Notes: generated by a model from the sequence alone, not told the origin. A stretch of DNA of 40,459 nucleotides from an uncultured Lachnospiraceae bacterium (GCA_946631935.1 CAMPAP010000110.1:1-40459), one strand, 5' to 3'. Shown: positions 24,773-33,925, numbered from the stretch's first letter. Program-made: numbers and translations.

Positions 24773-25975
24773 ATGAAATCAAAGAAAGTTATCGCAATGA
24801 TCGCGATCGCAGCAATGACGGCATCTCTTACCGCCGGCTGCGGAAAAGAAGAGGCTGAGTCTCCTGCAGGCAACGCATTTGATTCACAGCCCATTGTCAC
24901 TGTTGACGACACTGCACCTGCTTCTACTGACACAGAGCCTGCTGAAGAGCCCGGTCTTGAGATGCCTGAAGGATGCTATGCTTCAGAGCTTACCGGTCTC
25001 CCCACTCCCAATGAGATCAAGGACCAGCGTCCCATTGCCGTAATGGTGGACAATGAGAAAACAGCTCTTCCCCACTACGAAGTTGCCGATGCCGACATCG
25101 TCTATGAGATCATGAACTCTACCGCAAACGACAGAGTCACCAGACTGATGTGCGTACGCAAGGACTGGAAGAACATCAAGCAGATGGGATCCATCCGTTC
25201 CACACGTCCCACCAACATTCCCCTTGCAGGTGAGTACAATGCGATCCTCATCCACGACGGTGGCCCCATCTATATCAATGACTATATCGCAAAAGCTTAC
25301 TGCGACCACCTTTCCAGCGGCTTCTGCCGTTTTGACAACGGAAAGAGCTGGGAGTACAAGGAGTATGTAACCGCTGAACCAACCCAGGGTGTAACCCTTA
25401 ACGGCGGAACAGCTACTTACGACGGACTTATCCAGCGTATCTCACAAGCTAACATCTCTCCCACCTACAATTCATATGCACCCAAGAGAGATACCCACTT
25501 TATCTTAAGAGATTACGGTGTTGACATGACTCCCACTGAAATGGGATACAAGGATGTAAAAGCAGCAAACGAGGTTTCCATCGGAACCTTTAAGCACACC
25601 CAGTCAACACTTAAGTACAATCCCGAGACCTCAACATATGATTATTATCTCTACGGAGAGCTTCAGAAGGATGCTGAGGACGGCGAGGTTGTAACCTTCA
25701 ACAACGTATTCCTTCAGAGCTGTGATTTCCATCAGTTCGATGAGCACGGATATCTTGTTTACTTCTACATGAGTGAAGAGCTTCAGGAAGGCTGGTATAT
25801 CACCAACGGAGAAGCTACCAAGGTTCACTGGCAGAGACAGATGCCCGATCCTTATCTTGATTATGACATCACCAAGTTCTATGACGAGAACGGCGATGAA
25901 GTCAAGATCAACCCCGGTAAGACCTATATCTCAATGGTTCCCAAGGACGGATGGAGCACCGTTAACATCAAGTGA
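24773..25975 (+). CDS. DUF3048 lipoprotein (YerB-like)
   Basis: 400 residues. The N-terminus has a lipoprotein signal with lipobox LTAGC; Cys23 would carry the lipid. After a Ser/Thr/Pro/Glu-rich stalk (about 24-60) comes the DUF3048 domain: PIAVMVDNEKTALPHYEVAD, DADIVYEI, TRLMCVRKDWKNIKQMGSIR, SGFCRFDNGKSWEY. The C-terminal half (about 215-400) matches the second DUF3048 region and includes DYYLYGEL and KVHWQRQMPDP. A widely conserved Firmicute envelope protein of unknown role. Codons look more optimised (AAG, ACC, CTT, TAC) than in neighbours, which with the strong promoter suggests high expression. Stands alone between two minus-strand envelope genes. Confidence 0.93.
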   Translation: MKSKKVIAMIAIAAMTASLTAGCGKEEAESPAGNAFDSQPIVTVDDTAPASTDTEPAEEPGLEMPEGCYASELTGLPTPNEIKDQRPIAVMVDNEKTALPHYEVADADIVYEIMNSTANDRVTRLMCVRKDWKNIKQMGSIRSTRPTNIPLAGEYNAILIHDGGPIYINDYIAKAYCDHLSSGFCRFDNGKSWEYKEYVTAEPTQGVTLNGGTATYDGLIQRISQANISPTYNSYAPKRDTHFILRDYGVDMTPTEMGYKDVKAANEVSIGTFKHTQSTLKYNPETSTYDYYLYGELQKDAEDGEVVTFNNVFLQSCDFHQFDEHGYLVYFYMSEELQEGWYITNGEATKVHWQRQMPDPYLDYDITKFYDENGDEVKINPGKTYISMVPKDGWSTVNIK

Positions 25976-26000
25976 TCTGAAGATAGTTAAAAGGTAATGC

Positions 26001-26033
26001 AAAAGACCGCAGCGTGCGCTGCGGTCTTTTTTT
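26001..26033 (+). terminator. Terminator after the DUF3048 gene
   Basis: GACCGCAGC-GTGC-GCTGCGGTC, a 9-bp stem, is followed by seven T residues, 25 nt after the stop. Confidence 0.95.
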
Positions 26034-26078
26034 CCTGATACGGACAGCTACCAGAATTCAATTTTTGCTCCATAAACC

Positions 26079-27428
26079 TTAAACTTCCTCGATGGCTTTT
26101 CTTAACCTGCTCTTAAAGACCGGAGGAACACTGTTTTCATCACACCATTCCTTCATCAGAACGCTCAAGGGATGTGAATTTAAGGAAGTGATCTCCTTTT
26201 TATATCTTTCGGTAAGAAGGCTCTTGCCGCCGGTTGCGATATAATTCTCCAGGCAGCTTACAACTTCACGCCTTGTTCCTACGCATTCAAAGGGTTTGTT
26301 TTCATTAAGCCCCACAAGCTCCCTGAAGTCCTCATCAAAGGATTCCTTATCAAGAAGCTTCTCACCAAAGATCCTTATAAGCTCATCTTCCGGAATAAAA
26401 GGACTGAGTATGATGTAGACAAAGAGGCACTTGGGACATGCACAGCACCATATGCCCTTCTTGCTTCCCCTGTTACAGGATCGGAACACATCAAAATATG
26501 CTTTTCCGCGCTTTGCAAAAATTCCCGCGATCTGAACCTCTGTGAAGGGACGGAGCAGTGAAAAATAGTGAATGTCCGAATCCGTAAGTCCCTCTATATA
26601 TTCATCAAAATCCTCTTCAAACTCATAGCTCTTGGAGTACTGATGATTGATCTTGGTTCCGGGTACGGTACTTTCATTTGCACTAGTCTCGTTGGAAAGT
26701 GCGATGTATTTGATTCCCTGGATATACGCGGTTATAACCGACGAAAAAGCAAATACCGCGGAAATGGGGATATGGCCGTTCATATACCCTTCCGCATTGA
26801 GCTCGATGATCTTTTGATCAAGGGTTCTTTTTGCGGTATAGACGCCTTTTTTGTGATCGCACTTATTTATTACATTAGTGGCGGTGTCGTTTTCGTTCAC
26901 CACATATGTAATGATATCCTCTCCTCTTAATATCTCAAGGCTCACTACAGAATCCTTGCCGCCTCCCACGGGAACAAGGCAGCCATCGTAAACCCTGTCA
27001 TCATGAAGAGGAACCGCTTCATCCACGGTCTCGCACTCAAATCTTACAAGCCTGTCCCTTGAAACATTGATGCCGTTCCTGTAGAGGAACTCTCCGAGAC
27101 CGTTGTAATAGAGTTTGCTCCACCAATCCTTCTGTGCGGAAGAAAGCTTGCCGCATTTTATCAGGACTCTCTCGGGGCAGACCGCCTTATAATAACTGAT
27201 GGTCTCAACAAGTCCCAGTGAAAAGATAAGGGATCTGAGTATGGGATCATTTATATCCACGCTTTTTCCCATAAGAGGAAATCTCCACTCAGGAGCAAAA
27301 TCCTTAAGTCCCGGGATGGAAAATCTGTATCTTATAAAAAGATCACCATCATCTATACGGCATTCGTATTTATTATATTCAAAGGTTGTATATAATTTTC
27401 TGAGATCATCAAACTGTTTCTGTGACAT
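26079..27428 (-). CDS. murL: Probable MurL, UDP-MurNAc-L-Ala-L-Glu epimerase
   Basis: 449 residues from ATG 27428 (MSQKQFDDLRKLYTTFEYNK), 5 nt after GAGG; the frame runs 17 codons further up without a ribosome binding site. The centre has VPVGGGKDSVVSLEILR, a PP-loop ATP site of the QueC/N-type ATPase class. Next come NGHIPISAVFAF, IALSNETSANESTVPGTKIN with HQYSKSYEFE, FSLLRPFTEVQIAGIF, and FRSCNRGSKKGIWCCACPKC with LFVYIILSPFIP. I recognise this set from MurL proteins, which use ATP (to AMP and PPi) to turn the terminal L-Glu of UDP-MurNAc-L-Ala-L-Glu into D-Glu. QueC proper is shorter with a CxxCxxC cluster elsewhere. The unusual Mur ligase at 22380-23627 supports the idea. Biochemistry in this lineage is inferred. 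Confidence 0.7.
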   Translation of the reverse strand: MSQKQFDDLRKLYTTFEYNKYECRIDDGDLFIRYRFSIPGLKDFAPEWRFPLMGKSVDINDPILRSLIFSLGLVETISYYKAVCPERVLIKCGKLSSAQKDWWSKLYYNGLGEFLYRNGINVSRDRLVRFECETVDEAVPLHDDRVYDGCLVPVGGGKDSVVSLEILRGEDIITYVVNENDTATNVINKCDHKKGVYTAKRTLDQKIIELNAEGYMNGHIPISAVFAFSSVITAYIQGIKYIALSNETSANESTVPGTKINHQYSKSYEFEEDFDEYIEGLTDSDIHYFSLLRPFTEVQIAGIFAKRGKAYFDVFRSCNRGSKKGIWCCACPKCLFVYIILSPFIPEDELIRIFGEKLLDKESFDEDFRELVGLNENKPFECVGTRREVVSCLENYIATGGKSLLTERYKKEITSLNSHPLSVLMKEWCDENSVPPVFKSRLRKAIEEV

Positions 27429-27529
27429 ATATGCCTCTTTTTTATGAGTTTTAGTGCGTTTTCTACGAAAAAAAATCACTTAAACATTTTACCATAAATT
27501 TCAAAGTTCGGCACCTGCGCCTTTCTATT

Positions 27530-27557
27530 TCCCAAAAATTCCTTTTTCGGGATTTTT
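27530..27557 (+). other. Hairpin with T-tract in the divergent murL/RACo gap
   Basis: TCCCAAAAA-TTCC-TTTTTCGGGA, a stem with one bulged C, is followed by TTTT. It resembles a terminator on the plus strand, but no plus-strand gene ends here. It may cover an unseen short RNA or be chance in AT-rich DNA. Confidence 0.3.
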
Positions 27558-27644
27558 CAGTTTTCCGTAAAGACTTCCGATTTTTCACAAAGTATTCTTT
27601 GAGGTTTTCCGTATTTTAACATCGTGTAAATCCGGGATGCGTTG

Positions 27645-27650
27645 TATAAT
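27645..27650 (+). promoter_or_regulatory. -10 hexamer just before a possibly leaderless gene
   Basis: A perfect TATAAT ends 7 nt before the ATG at 27658, so transcription would begin at or next to the start codon. No good -35 or ribosome binding site is visible. Confidence 0.4.
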
Positions 27651-27657
27651 GATACTT

Positions 27658-28974
27658 ATGAAAAAAGGAACAAGATGCACAATCTGTACAGGATGCGGAA
27701 GATGTTTCGGAGAATTTGAAAAAAAGATCAACATTCTCTCTTTTTCGGATGCAGATATAAGGGATGCCAAAAAGCCTGATGCAGCAAAGAGCAAAGCAGC
27801 AAGCCTTCCGGCTCCTGTTATCTGTACGGATATCGGAACCACCACCATTGCAATGGTTCTTCTTGATAAAGACGGTAAAGCATTAGATTCATATACTGCC
27901 GTCAATCCTCAGGGAAAATACGGAGCAGATGTATTATCCAGGATAAAAGCCGCATCAGATCCCGGATCACTCGAAGATATGAAGCATCTTGTAAGAGATG
28001 TACTTAAAGATGGCGTGCGTAAGTTTGCAGGTTTTCTTAAAGTATCTGACCCTTCCACTGGTCATGCCACTGATCATACATCTGTATCTTTCGGCGATCC
28101 CGTCGGTGATAGGACCACTGATACAGGCTCTGATACGGTCGCTGATACGGTGGAAGATATGTGTGTTTCTCCCGAGATGTACATAGCGGCAAATACTACA
28201 ATGGTCTATCTTCTCATGGGGTATGACCCATCAGAACTGGGATCCGCGCCCTTTACGGCAAGCCATACAGATGGTGAGGATTTTCAGTTAGAAAGCCAGG
28301 GACTAAAGGTTAACTGCCACGTACTTCCGGGATTCTCAGCTTTTGTGGGACCGGACATCTACGCAGGCATACTGGCCACAGAAATGGCCGGATCCGAAGA
28401 TTACACGCTTCTTTGCGATCTTGGAACAAACGGAGAGATTGCTCTCGGAAACAGCGAAAAACTGTATGTCACGGCAACCGCCGCAGGCCCCGCATTTGAA
28501 GGCGGTCCCTTAAAGGGCATATGGGGTGCCGATATCATAAAGATCGCGGCCCTGATGTTAAAAGAAGGAAAAATGGACCGGACAGGACTTCTTTCTGATC
28601 CTTATTTTGAAAAAGGTATCACTGCGGGAAATGTAAACCTTACACAGGATTCCATCAGAGCTCTTCAGCTTGCCAAGGGCGCCATGAAAGCAGGCATAGA
28701 TATCATCTGCAAAAAAGCCGGGATTAATTTTCATGATATCTCCCGCTGCATCCTTTCCGGAGGATTCGGTTATTACCTTGACCCTGAGGATGCGGCAGAA
28801 ATAAACCTTTTACCTTCTGAACTTTTAGGCATCTGCACAGCCGGCGGAAATACGGCTCTTTCCGGCTGCCTTTACTATGCCCTGGGCAAAAGAGTAAATA
28901 AAAAAGCCGAAGTCATCAACTTAGCTGACGAATCCGGCTTTAACGATCTGTATATGAATTCTCTTAATTTCTGA
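27658..28974 (+). CDS. RACo-like ASKHA ATPase with N-terminal Cys cluster
   Basis: 438 residues from ATG 27658; an ATG at 27637 would place the -10 box inside the gene. The N-terminus MKKGTRCTICTGCGRCFG has cysteines 7, 10, 13 and 16 in a CxxCxxCxxC array that could hold an iron-sulfur cluster. The ASKHA fold follows: VICTDIGTTTIAMVLLD (phosphate loop 1), YGADVLSRI, AANTTMVYLLMGYDPSELG, LPGFSAFVGPDIYAGI, LLCDLGTNGEIALG (phosphate loop 2) and CILSGGFG (nucleoside site). The core resembles the C-terminal ATPase of corrinoid-protein reductive activators (RACo, RamA; DUF4445), but those usually have about 540-650 residues and a 2Fe-2S ferredoxin domain. An insert rich in Asp, Thr and Ser (about 125-165) is odd. 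No corrinoid gene is near. Ends 2 nt from the convergent gene. Confidence 0.78.
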   Translation: MKKGTRCTICTGCGRCFGEFEKKINILSFSDADIRDAKKPDAAKSKAASLPAPVICTDIGTTTIAMVLLDKDGKALDSYTAVNPQGKYGADVLSRIKAASDPGSLEDMKHLVRDVLKDGVRKFAGFLKVSDPSTGHATDHTSVSFGDPVGDRTTDTGSDTVADTVEDMCVSPEMYIAANTTMVYLLMGYDPSELGSAPFTASHTDGEDFQLESQGLKVNCHVLPGFSAFVGPDIYAGILATEMAGSEDYTLLCDLGTNGEIALGNSEKLYVTATAAGPAFEGGPLKGIWGADIIKIAALMLKEGKMDRTGLLSDPYFEKGITAGNVNLTQDSIRALQLAKGAMKAGIDIICKKAGINFHDISRCILSGGFGYYLDPEDAAEINLLPSELLGICTAGGNTALSGCLYYALGKRVNKKAEVINLADESGFNDLYMNSLNF

Positions 28975-28976
28975 TA

Positions 28977-30128
28977 TCAGTATCCGCTGATGTAGATTGC
29001 AGGTCTTACTCCCACAGTATCTGACGTTACTGAAAGGGAATCTGCGCAGCCTGCAAGTCCGTCGGAATTTACCCTGCATGCATACTTTCCGTCAAACCCG
29101 GGAGTCCTCAGCCACCATGCACTGCCCTTTCTTCCAATGTATTTTTCATCATAACCAAGAAGCTCGTATTTTTCCGTAAATGCATCTTCATCAAATGCAT
29201 TATCGAAAACTCCTTTTTCCGAGGCATATTTGGTGGGCTTTACAATAAGAAGCTGACTGTATCCGAGGTCATATCTTCCCATGTCATCGGGCTCTTCTTC
29301 GCTGTACCAGGTATCAAATTCAAACCTTTCCTTAAGTTCGGAAACGCTGAGGCAAAAAACCTTGTCACCCGTCAGGCTTCCGGCAGGCGTGCCCCATCTT
29401 GTATTATCCTCATTCTGAAGGGATACTGTATTGATCCTTAACTTTTCTTCCGCTGTAAAGGCGGTATTCAGGAAATCATCATTGAGCCATTTTCTAATGG
29501 AACTGGTCTCCCAGGTTACTTCTTCATCAGTATCATTATACGGAACACAGTCTAAAACATACTTACTGATAAGAAGGATGCCTCTGTCCTCAGTCGAAAG
29601 CACAAGCCAGTCAATGGGCTCGGCGCCGTTACTTTCATCTCCGTCCTGTTCATAGCTTCCGAAGGTTATGGAAAAACCGTTGTCTTCTTCCGGAACCTCA
29701 TCCTCAAGAAACATTGCGATCTTTTTGTTTTCTTCCATCTGGGCCATGCGCCTTGCTTCATACTCGGCTTTGTCGGCATCGAGTCTGTCTCTTACTGAAG
29801 TAAGCTCCGCCAGATACTGCTGCGACAGATCGTTTTCTTTTTTTAGCTCGTAAAGAACATAACCGAATACAACAGTCAGGGTTATGATCACCATCAGGAT
29901 CAGTACCTCGGCAGCGATAAAAAGATCCGCGATCTTTGTAACCTTCTTCCTGTCGTCATCAAACGAGTTGCTTTCGATCATGTCATTTACAACGGCATCA
30001 TCAAAGGAGACTTCCTCTTCAGCGGAAAGCACTTCCTTATCCCCGTCCCCGTTCATCGCAGCTTCGTTTATCTCTTCTGCTTTTTCTTCAGTTTTTTCTT
30101 CTGTTGCCATATTTTTTTCTTCAGACAT
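28977..30128 (-). CDS. DUF6273-type membrane protein
   Basis: 383 residues from ATG 30128 (MSEEKNMATEEK), preceded by GGTGA. An acidic N-terminal part (about 1-70) is followed by a membrane segment (about 75-100, VLILMVIITLTVVFGYVLY). A coiled-coil-like stretch comes next (about 100-150), then a C-terminal domain with ITFGSYEQDGD...IDWLVLS, SSIRKWLNDDFLNTAF, WWLRTPG and GVRPAIYI, the marks of DUF6273 domains found in many Clostridia surface proteins. The domain is distantly like formylglycine-generating-enzyme folds but no active site is known. Likely faces outside with a cytoplasmic acidic head. Tail-to-tail with the RACo-like gene, 2 nt apart, and divergent from clpB. Confidence 0.8.
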   Translation of the reverse strand: MSEEKNMATEEKTEEKAEEINEAAMNGDGDKEVLSAEEEVSFDDAVVNDMIESNSFDDDRKKVTKIADLFIAAEVLILMVIITLTVVFGYVLYELKKENDLSQQYLAELTSVRDRLDADKAEYEARRMAQMEENKKIAMFLEDEVPEEDNGFSITFGSYEQDGDESNGAEPIDWLVLSTEDRGILLISKYVLDCVPYNDTDEEVTWETSSIRKWLNDDFLNTAFTAEEKLRINTVSLQNEDNTRWGTPAGSLTGDKVFCLSVSELKERFEFDTWYSEEEPDDMGRYDLGYSQLLIVKPTKYASEKGVFDNAFDEDAFTEKYELLGYDEKYIGRKGSAWWLRTPGFDGKYACRVNSDGLAGCADSLSVTSDTVGVRPAIYISGY

Positions 30129-30162
30129 GAGCTTCACCAAAAACACAGTCAAAATCCGTCTT

Positions 30163-30191
30163 ATTATATCCAAAACAGTGTGACCATGCAA
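30163..30191 (-). promoter_or_regulatory. Promoter of the DUF6273 gene
   Basis: TTGCAT (30191-30186), a 17-nt spacer and TATAAT (30168-30163), 35 nt before the ATG. Confidence 0.75.
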
Positions 30192-30233
30192 GTGATGAAA
30201 ATATGATAAAATGTGAAAGCCGGCGCAAAAATG

Positions 30234-30262
30234 TTGACAAGTGAAAAAGTCGGTGTTATATT
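30234..30262 (+). promoter_or_regulatory. Promoter of clpB
   Basis: TTGACA (30234-30239), a 17-nt spacer and TATATT (30257-30262), with GGGAGG 6 nt before the clpB ATG further on. No CIRCE (HrcA) or CtsR heptad repeat is visible, so heat control, if any, uses another route. Confidence 0.82.
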
Positions 30263-30332
30263 CCTAATAGAACAGACCGAACAATGCATTTTTTATTTTA
30301 CATGCATTCAACTCTGCAAAGGGAGGTGCCTT

Positions 30333-32930
30333 ATGAATATAGATAAATTTACAAAAAAATCACTTGAAGCCATCGAAGGCGTGGAAAGGCTTGCCACGGA
30401 ATACGGTAATCAGGAGTTATGCCAGGAACATCTTCTTGTGAGCCTTCTTAAGATAGATGACAGCCTTATATTGAAGCTCATAGAAAAAATGGAGATAAAT
30501 ACTGAGCACTTCTGCGCAAAAGCCGAGGAATACCTGTCAAAATGCATCAAGGTAACAGGCAGCGGTGCCTCCCAGATGCACATGAGCCAGGATCTTAACA
30601 AGGTCCTGACATTTGCAGGAGACGAAGCAAAGCAGATGGGTGATGAATACGTATCGGTAGAGCATCTTTTCCTTGCAATGATCAAGTACCCTTCAAGGAC
30701 CATGAAGGAGATGTTCAAGGAATACGGTATAAGCCGCGAAAGATTCCTTATGGCGCTCTCCCAGGTACGCGGCAATCAGAGAGTTACATCCGATAACCCT
30801 GAGGCTACCTATGACACACTTGAAAAATACGGAACAGACCTGGTTGAAAAAGCCCGCGACCAGAAGCTTGATCCCGTTATCGGCAGGGATAACGAGATCA
30901 GAAACGTGGTAAGGATACTTTCAAGAAAGACAAAAAATAACCCCGTTCTTATCGGTGAGCCCGGCGTAGGTAAGACCGCAGTTGTCGAGGGACTTGCACA
31001 GCGTATCGTAAGAGGCGATGTTCCCGAAAACCTCAAGGACAAGAAGATCTTCTCTCTTGATATGGGAGCCCTCATCGCAGGTGCAAAATACAGAGGCGAA
31101 TTCGAGGAAAGGTTAAAAGCTGTCCTTGATGATGTAAAGGGTTCAAACGGCCAGATCATACTCTTTATCGATGAGCTGCACACCATCGTGGGAGCCGGAA
31201 AGACTGACGGAGCGCTTGATGCCGGCAATATGCTAAAACCGATGCTTGCAAGGGGCGAGCTTCACTGTATCGGTGCCACGACACTTGACGAATACAGGGA
31301 ATACATAGAAAAAGACCAGGCACTTGAGAGACGTTTCCAGCCCGTAATGGTGAATGAACCTTCTGTGGAGGATACCATATCGATCTTAAGAGGTCTGAAA
31401 GAAAGGTACGAAGTCTACCACGGCGTCAAGATCATGGACAATGCCTTAGTATCCGCCGCTGTTCTTTCAAACAGATATATAAGCGACAGATTCCTTCCCG
31501 ATAAAGCCATAGACCTTGTGGATGAAGCCTGCGCACTGATCAAGACGGAAATGGATTCACTTCCTGCAGAACTTGATGAGATGAACAGAAAGATCCTCCA
31601 GCTGCAGATTGAAGAGACCGCTCTTAAAAAAGAGGAAGACAATCTTTCAAAGGAACGTCTCGAAGACCTTCAAAAAGAACTGGCAGAGCTTAAGGAAGAA
31701 TTTGAGACGCAAAAAGCACAGTGGGATAATGAAAAGAACGCAGCCGGACAGCTCAGCAAACTCCGTGAAGAAATAGATTCCGTCAATTCACAGATCGCAA
31801 TAGCTCAGACCAAGGGCGATCTTGAACAGGCGGCGCAGCTCTCCTACGGAACTCTTCCGGAACTTAAAAAACAGCTTCAGGAAGCCGAAGAAATCCAGGG
31901 AAAAAGCGAAAATAAGCTTGTAAGGGAAAAGGTATCAGATGAAGAGATCTCTAAGATAGTTTCAAAATGGACCGGCATCCCGGTTTCAAAACTTACTGAA
32001 GGCGAAAAATCAAAGGCTCTTCACCTTGATGAGGAACTGCATAAAAGAGTCTGCGGTCAGGACGATGCAGTTACAAAGGTTACGGAAGCCATCATCCGAT
32101 CCAAGGCAGGCATCAAAGATCCTTCAAAACCCATCGGTTCATTCCTTTTCCTGGGACCTACGGGTGTAGGTAAGACTGAGCTTGCAAAAGCACTTGCGGC
32201 TTCACTCTTCGACGACGAAAGCAATATGGTAAGGATCGATATGTCGGAATATATGGAGAAGCACTCCGTATCAAGACTCATAGGAGCTCCTCCCGGATAT
32301 GTAGGATATGACGAAGGCGGACAGCTTACGGAAGCGGTACGCAGAAAGCCCTACAGCGTCGTTCTTTTTGATGAGGTTGAAAAAGCTGCACCGGATGTAT
32401 TCAATGTACTGCTTCAGGTTCTCGATGACGGACGTATCACGGACTCACACGGAAAGACCGTTGACTTTAAAAACACCATCATCATCATGACCTCCAATAT
32501 CGGCGCAAGGAACCTTCTCGACGGTATCGATAATGAAGGAAATATTGAAGAGGATGCTGAAAATGCCGTTATGGACGAACTTCGTGCCCACTTCCGTCCT
32601 GAGTTTTTAAACAGACTTGATGAGATCATCATGTTCAAGCCTCTGACAAAGGACGATTTAAGAAGGATCATCAGACTCCTTACAGCGGATATCGATAACC
32701 GTCTTGCAGACAGGGATATAAACCTGGATATCACGGAAAAGGCAATGGACAGCATCATAGATGCAGCATACGATCCGGTATACGGAGCAAGGCCTTTAAA
32801 GAGATACCTTCAGAAGCATGTGGAGACCCTTGCCGCAAAATTCATCCTTGAAGGAAAGGTCAACGAGGGAGACACTATCCTCATCGACAAGGACGAAAAC
32901 GGATACTGTGCAAGCATTGCAGAGAAATAA
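30333..32930 (+). CDS. clpB: ATP-dependent disaggregase ClpB
   Basis: 865 residues from ATG 30333, after GGGAGG; an ATG at 30213 lies upstream of the promoter. ClpB is a hexameric Hsp100 that pulls proteins out of aggregates with DnaK. Order: N domain (1-150); first AAA ring with Walker [17 protein letters not shown] and Walker [13 protein letters not shown]; a coiled-coil middle domain (about 400-525) that distinguishes ClpB from ClpA/C; second AAA ring with [14 protein letters not shown] and [13 protein letters not shown]; then the C-terminal [17 protein letters not shown]. No ClpP-binding IGF/IGL loop is needed or expected. Single gene with a strong terminator. Confidence 0.97.
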   Translation: MNIDKFTKKSLEAIEGVERLATEYGNQELCQEHLLVSLLKIDDSLILKLIEKMEINTEHFCAKAEEYLSKCIKVTGSGASQMHMSQDLNKVLTFAGDEAKQMGDEYVSVEHLFLAMIKYPSRTMKEMFKEYGISRERFLMALSQVRGNQRVTSDNPEATYDTLEKYGTDLVEKARDQKLDPVIGRDNEIRNVVRILSRKTKNNPVLIGEPGVGKTAVVEGLAQRIVRGDVPENLKDKKIFSLDMGALIAGAKYRGEFEERLKAVLDDVKGSNGQIILFIDELHTIVGAGKTDGALDAGNMLKPMLARGELHCIGATTLDEYREYIEKDQALERRFQPVMVNEPSVEDTISILRGLKERYEVYHGVKIMDNALVSAAVLSNRYISDRFLPDKAIDLVDEACALIKTEMDSLPAELDEMNRKILQLQIEETALKKEEDNLSKERLEDLQKELAELKEEFETQKAQWDNEKNAAGQLSKLREEIDSVNSQIAIAQTKGDLEQAAQLSYGTLPELKKQLQEAEEIQGKSENKLVREKVSDEEISKIVSKWTGIPVSKLTEGEKSKALHLDEELHKRVCGQDDAVTKVTEAIIRSKAGIKDPSKPIGSFLFLGPTGVGKTELAKALAASLFDDESNMVRIDMSEYMEKHSVSRLIGAPPGYVGYDEGGQLTEAVRRKPYSVVLFDEVEKAAPDVFNVLLQVLDDGRITDSHGKTVDFKNTIIIMTSNIGARNLLDGIDNEGNIEEDAENAVMDELRAHFRPEFLNRLDEIIMFKPLTKDDLRRIIRLLTADIDNRLADRDINLDITEKAMDSIIDAAYDPVYGARPLKRYLQKHVETLAAKFILEGKVNEGDTILIDKDENGYCASIAEK

Positions 32931-32960
32931 AAGCAGTTGCGATGCCGTCAGTTCACGACA

Positions 32961-32995
32961 AAAAAAGACCCGCAGGTTTAACCTGCGGGCCTTTT
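32961..32995. terminator. Bidirectional terminator between clpB and the zinc-ribbon gene
   Basis: CCCGCAGGT-TTA-ACCTGCGGG is a perfect stem, with CTTTT to its right and AAAAAA to its left, so it works for clpB (plus) and for the convergent gene ending at 33023 (minus). Confidence 0.92.
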
Positions 32996-33022
32996 GATGC
33001 AAAACCTGCATTCCGGAAACTA

Positions 33023-33496
33023 TCACTTAATGATCCTGAGAGTTCCGAAGAAAAGAACGGGCTTAGCTTCACCTTTACAAGCATTAACGATGGCGATTAT
33101 CTGGCATACAAACATGAACAGGCCCCAGAACCATCCGATAAAGGGAATAATGCTGATAAGTGAGAAAAGGAACATAACAAGTCCTTCATTTGCATAGAAC
33201 TTAAGATACTCTGAACGCTGTCCGTTAACATCTCCGCCCCAATACGCAAGGATAACACCAACGATGCTGAACCATACTGCAACGATTCCGAGAACCTTGT
33301 CGCAGGGATTAACAGGTGAAGGATAATTAACTACGGGAGGTGCCTGATATACCTGCTGGTACTGGGGAGCAGGACCTGCCTGAGCGCCCTGGGCAGGATC
33401 ACCCTGAGGTGCCGCTGCTGCAAAACTAAAACCACAAACTGTACAAAAAGCTGCTTCGTCAGCTATCTGTGCTCCGCATTTAGGACATGTCTTCAT
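33023..33496 (-). CDS. Zinc-ribbon membrane protein (DUF4870-like)
   Basis: 157 residues. The N-terminal zinc ribbon MKTCPKCGAQIADEAAFCTV has two CxxC pairs. A Pro/Gln/Ala-rich linker (about 28-65) follows. The rest has three hydrophobic segments (about 68-85, 100-118 and 120-140). The segment YLKFYANEGLVMFLFSLISI resembles the HANQGLvLFL signature of DUF4870-like small membrane proteins. Function unknown; in such proteins the ribbon faces the cytosol. AGGAGG precedes the ATG. Monocistronic, with a promoter flanked by an inverted repeat. Confidence 0.82.
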   Translation of the reverse strand: MKTCPKCGAQIADEAAFCTVCGFSFAAAAPQGDPAQGAQAGPAPQYQQVYQAPPVVNYPSPVNPCDKVLGIVAVWFSIVGVILAYWGGDVNGQRSEYLKFYANEGLVMFLFSLISIIPFIGWFWGLFMFVCQIIAIVNACKGEAKPVLFFGTLRIIK

Positions 33497-33543
33497 CTTA
33501 ATTCCTCCTGAGAATAAATCGTTATTTGAAGGTTTTCACCCAC

Positions 33544-33579
33544 GTAGGATATTATACCATACAGGCATCCTACATGCAA
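33544..33579 (-). promoter_or_regulatory. Promoter with flanking inverted repeat, zinc-ribbon gene
   Basis: TTGCAT (33579-33574), a 17-nt spacer and TATAAT (33556-33551). The 7-bp arms GTAGGAT and ATCCTAC (33544-33550 and 33567-33573) flank the -10, spaced about two helical turns apart, as for a dimeric repressor. The pairing may be chance. Confidence 0.65.
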
Positions 33580-33591
33580 AAACTCAAAGCA

Positions 33592-33627
33592 CAAAAAAAG
33601 CGGATGACTTTCGTCATCCGCTTTTTG
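33592..33627 (-). terminator. Terminator of the cold-shock gene
   Basis: On the minus strand AAGCGGATGAC-GAAA-GTCATCCGCTT is followed by TTTTT: an 11-bp stem with a GAAA loop. Confidence 0.95.
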
Positions 33628-33666
33628 GGCTTAGTCTTACTGAATATATTTATATATTCAAACGGT

Positions 33667-33879
33667 TTACTTCTGTACAGTAACGTTAACAGCGCGCTCC
33701 TTGCCCTTAGCTTCGTCAACTTCGATATCGAAGGTGACGGTAGCGCCCTCGTCGAGAGTCTTGTATCCATCAGAATTGATGCCGGAGAAGTGTACGAATA
33801 CATCCTTTCCTGAAGCCTCATCGGTGATGAAACCATAACCCTTCTGTGCGTTAAACCACTTGACAGTTCCCTTGTTCAT
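33667..33879 (-). CDS. Cold-shock protein, CspA family
   Basis: 70 residues: [20 protein letters not shown] with the RNP1-type [14 protein letters not shown] as RNP2, then [24 protein letters not shown] single OB-fold RNA chaperone that melts secondary structure in mRNA at low temperature or in stationary phase. AGGAGG lies 6 nt before the ATG. It is expressed from promoters about 170 nt upstream, behind a long hairpin leader (33965-34022), like cold-shock genes elsewhere that are controlled by their 5' leaders. Ends at a very strong terminator. Confidence 0.97.
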   Translation of the reverse strand: MNKGTVKWFNAQKGYGFITDEASGKDVFVHFSGINSDGYKTLDEGATVTFDIEVDEAKGKERAVNVTVQK

Positions 33880-33925
33880 TTAGTGCCTCCTTGAAAAGCC
33901 GGGATTTTTCTCCCCTTTTTAAACC

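Noticed and set aside
27637-27657. Upstream ATG (27637) as start of the RACo-like gene
   Set aside because: It would include the perfect TATAAT in the coding region and has no ribosome binding site; the ATG at 27658 precedes the conserved cysteine head.
30213-30333. CIRCE or CtsR operator upstream of clpB
   Set aside because: Neither the TTAGCACTC inverted repeat nor the GGTCAAA heptad direct repeat occurs; the same holds before tig-clpP.
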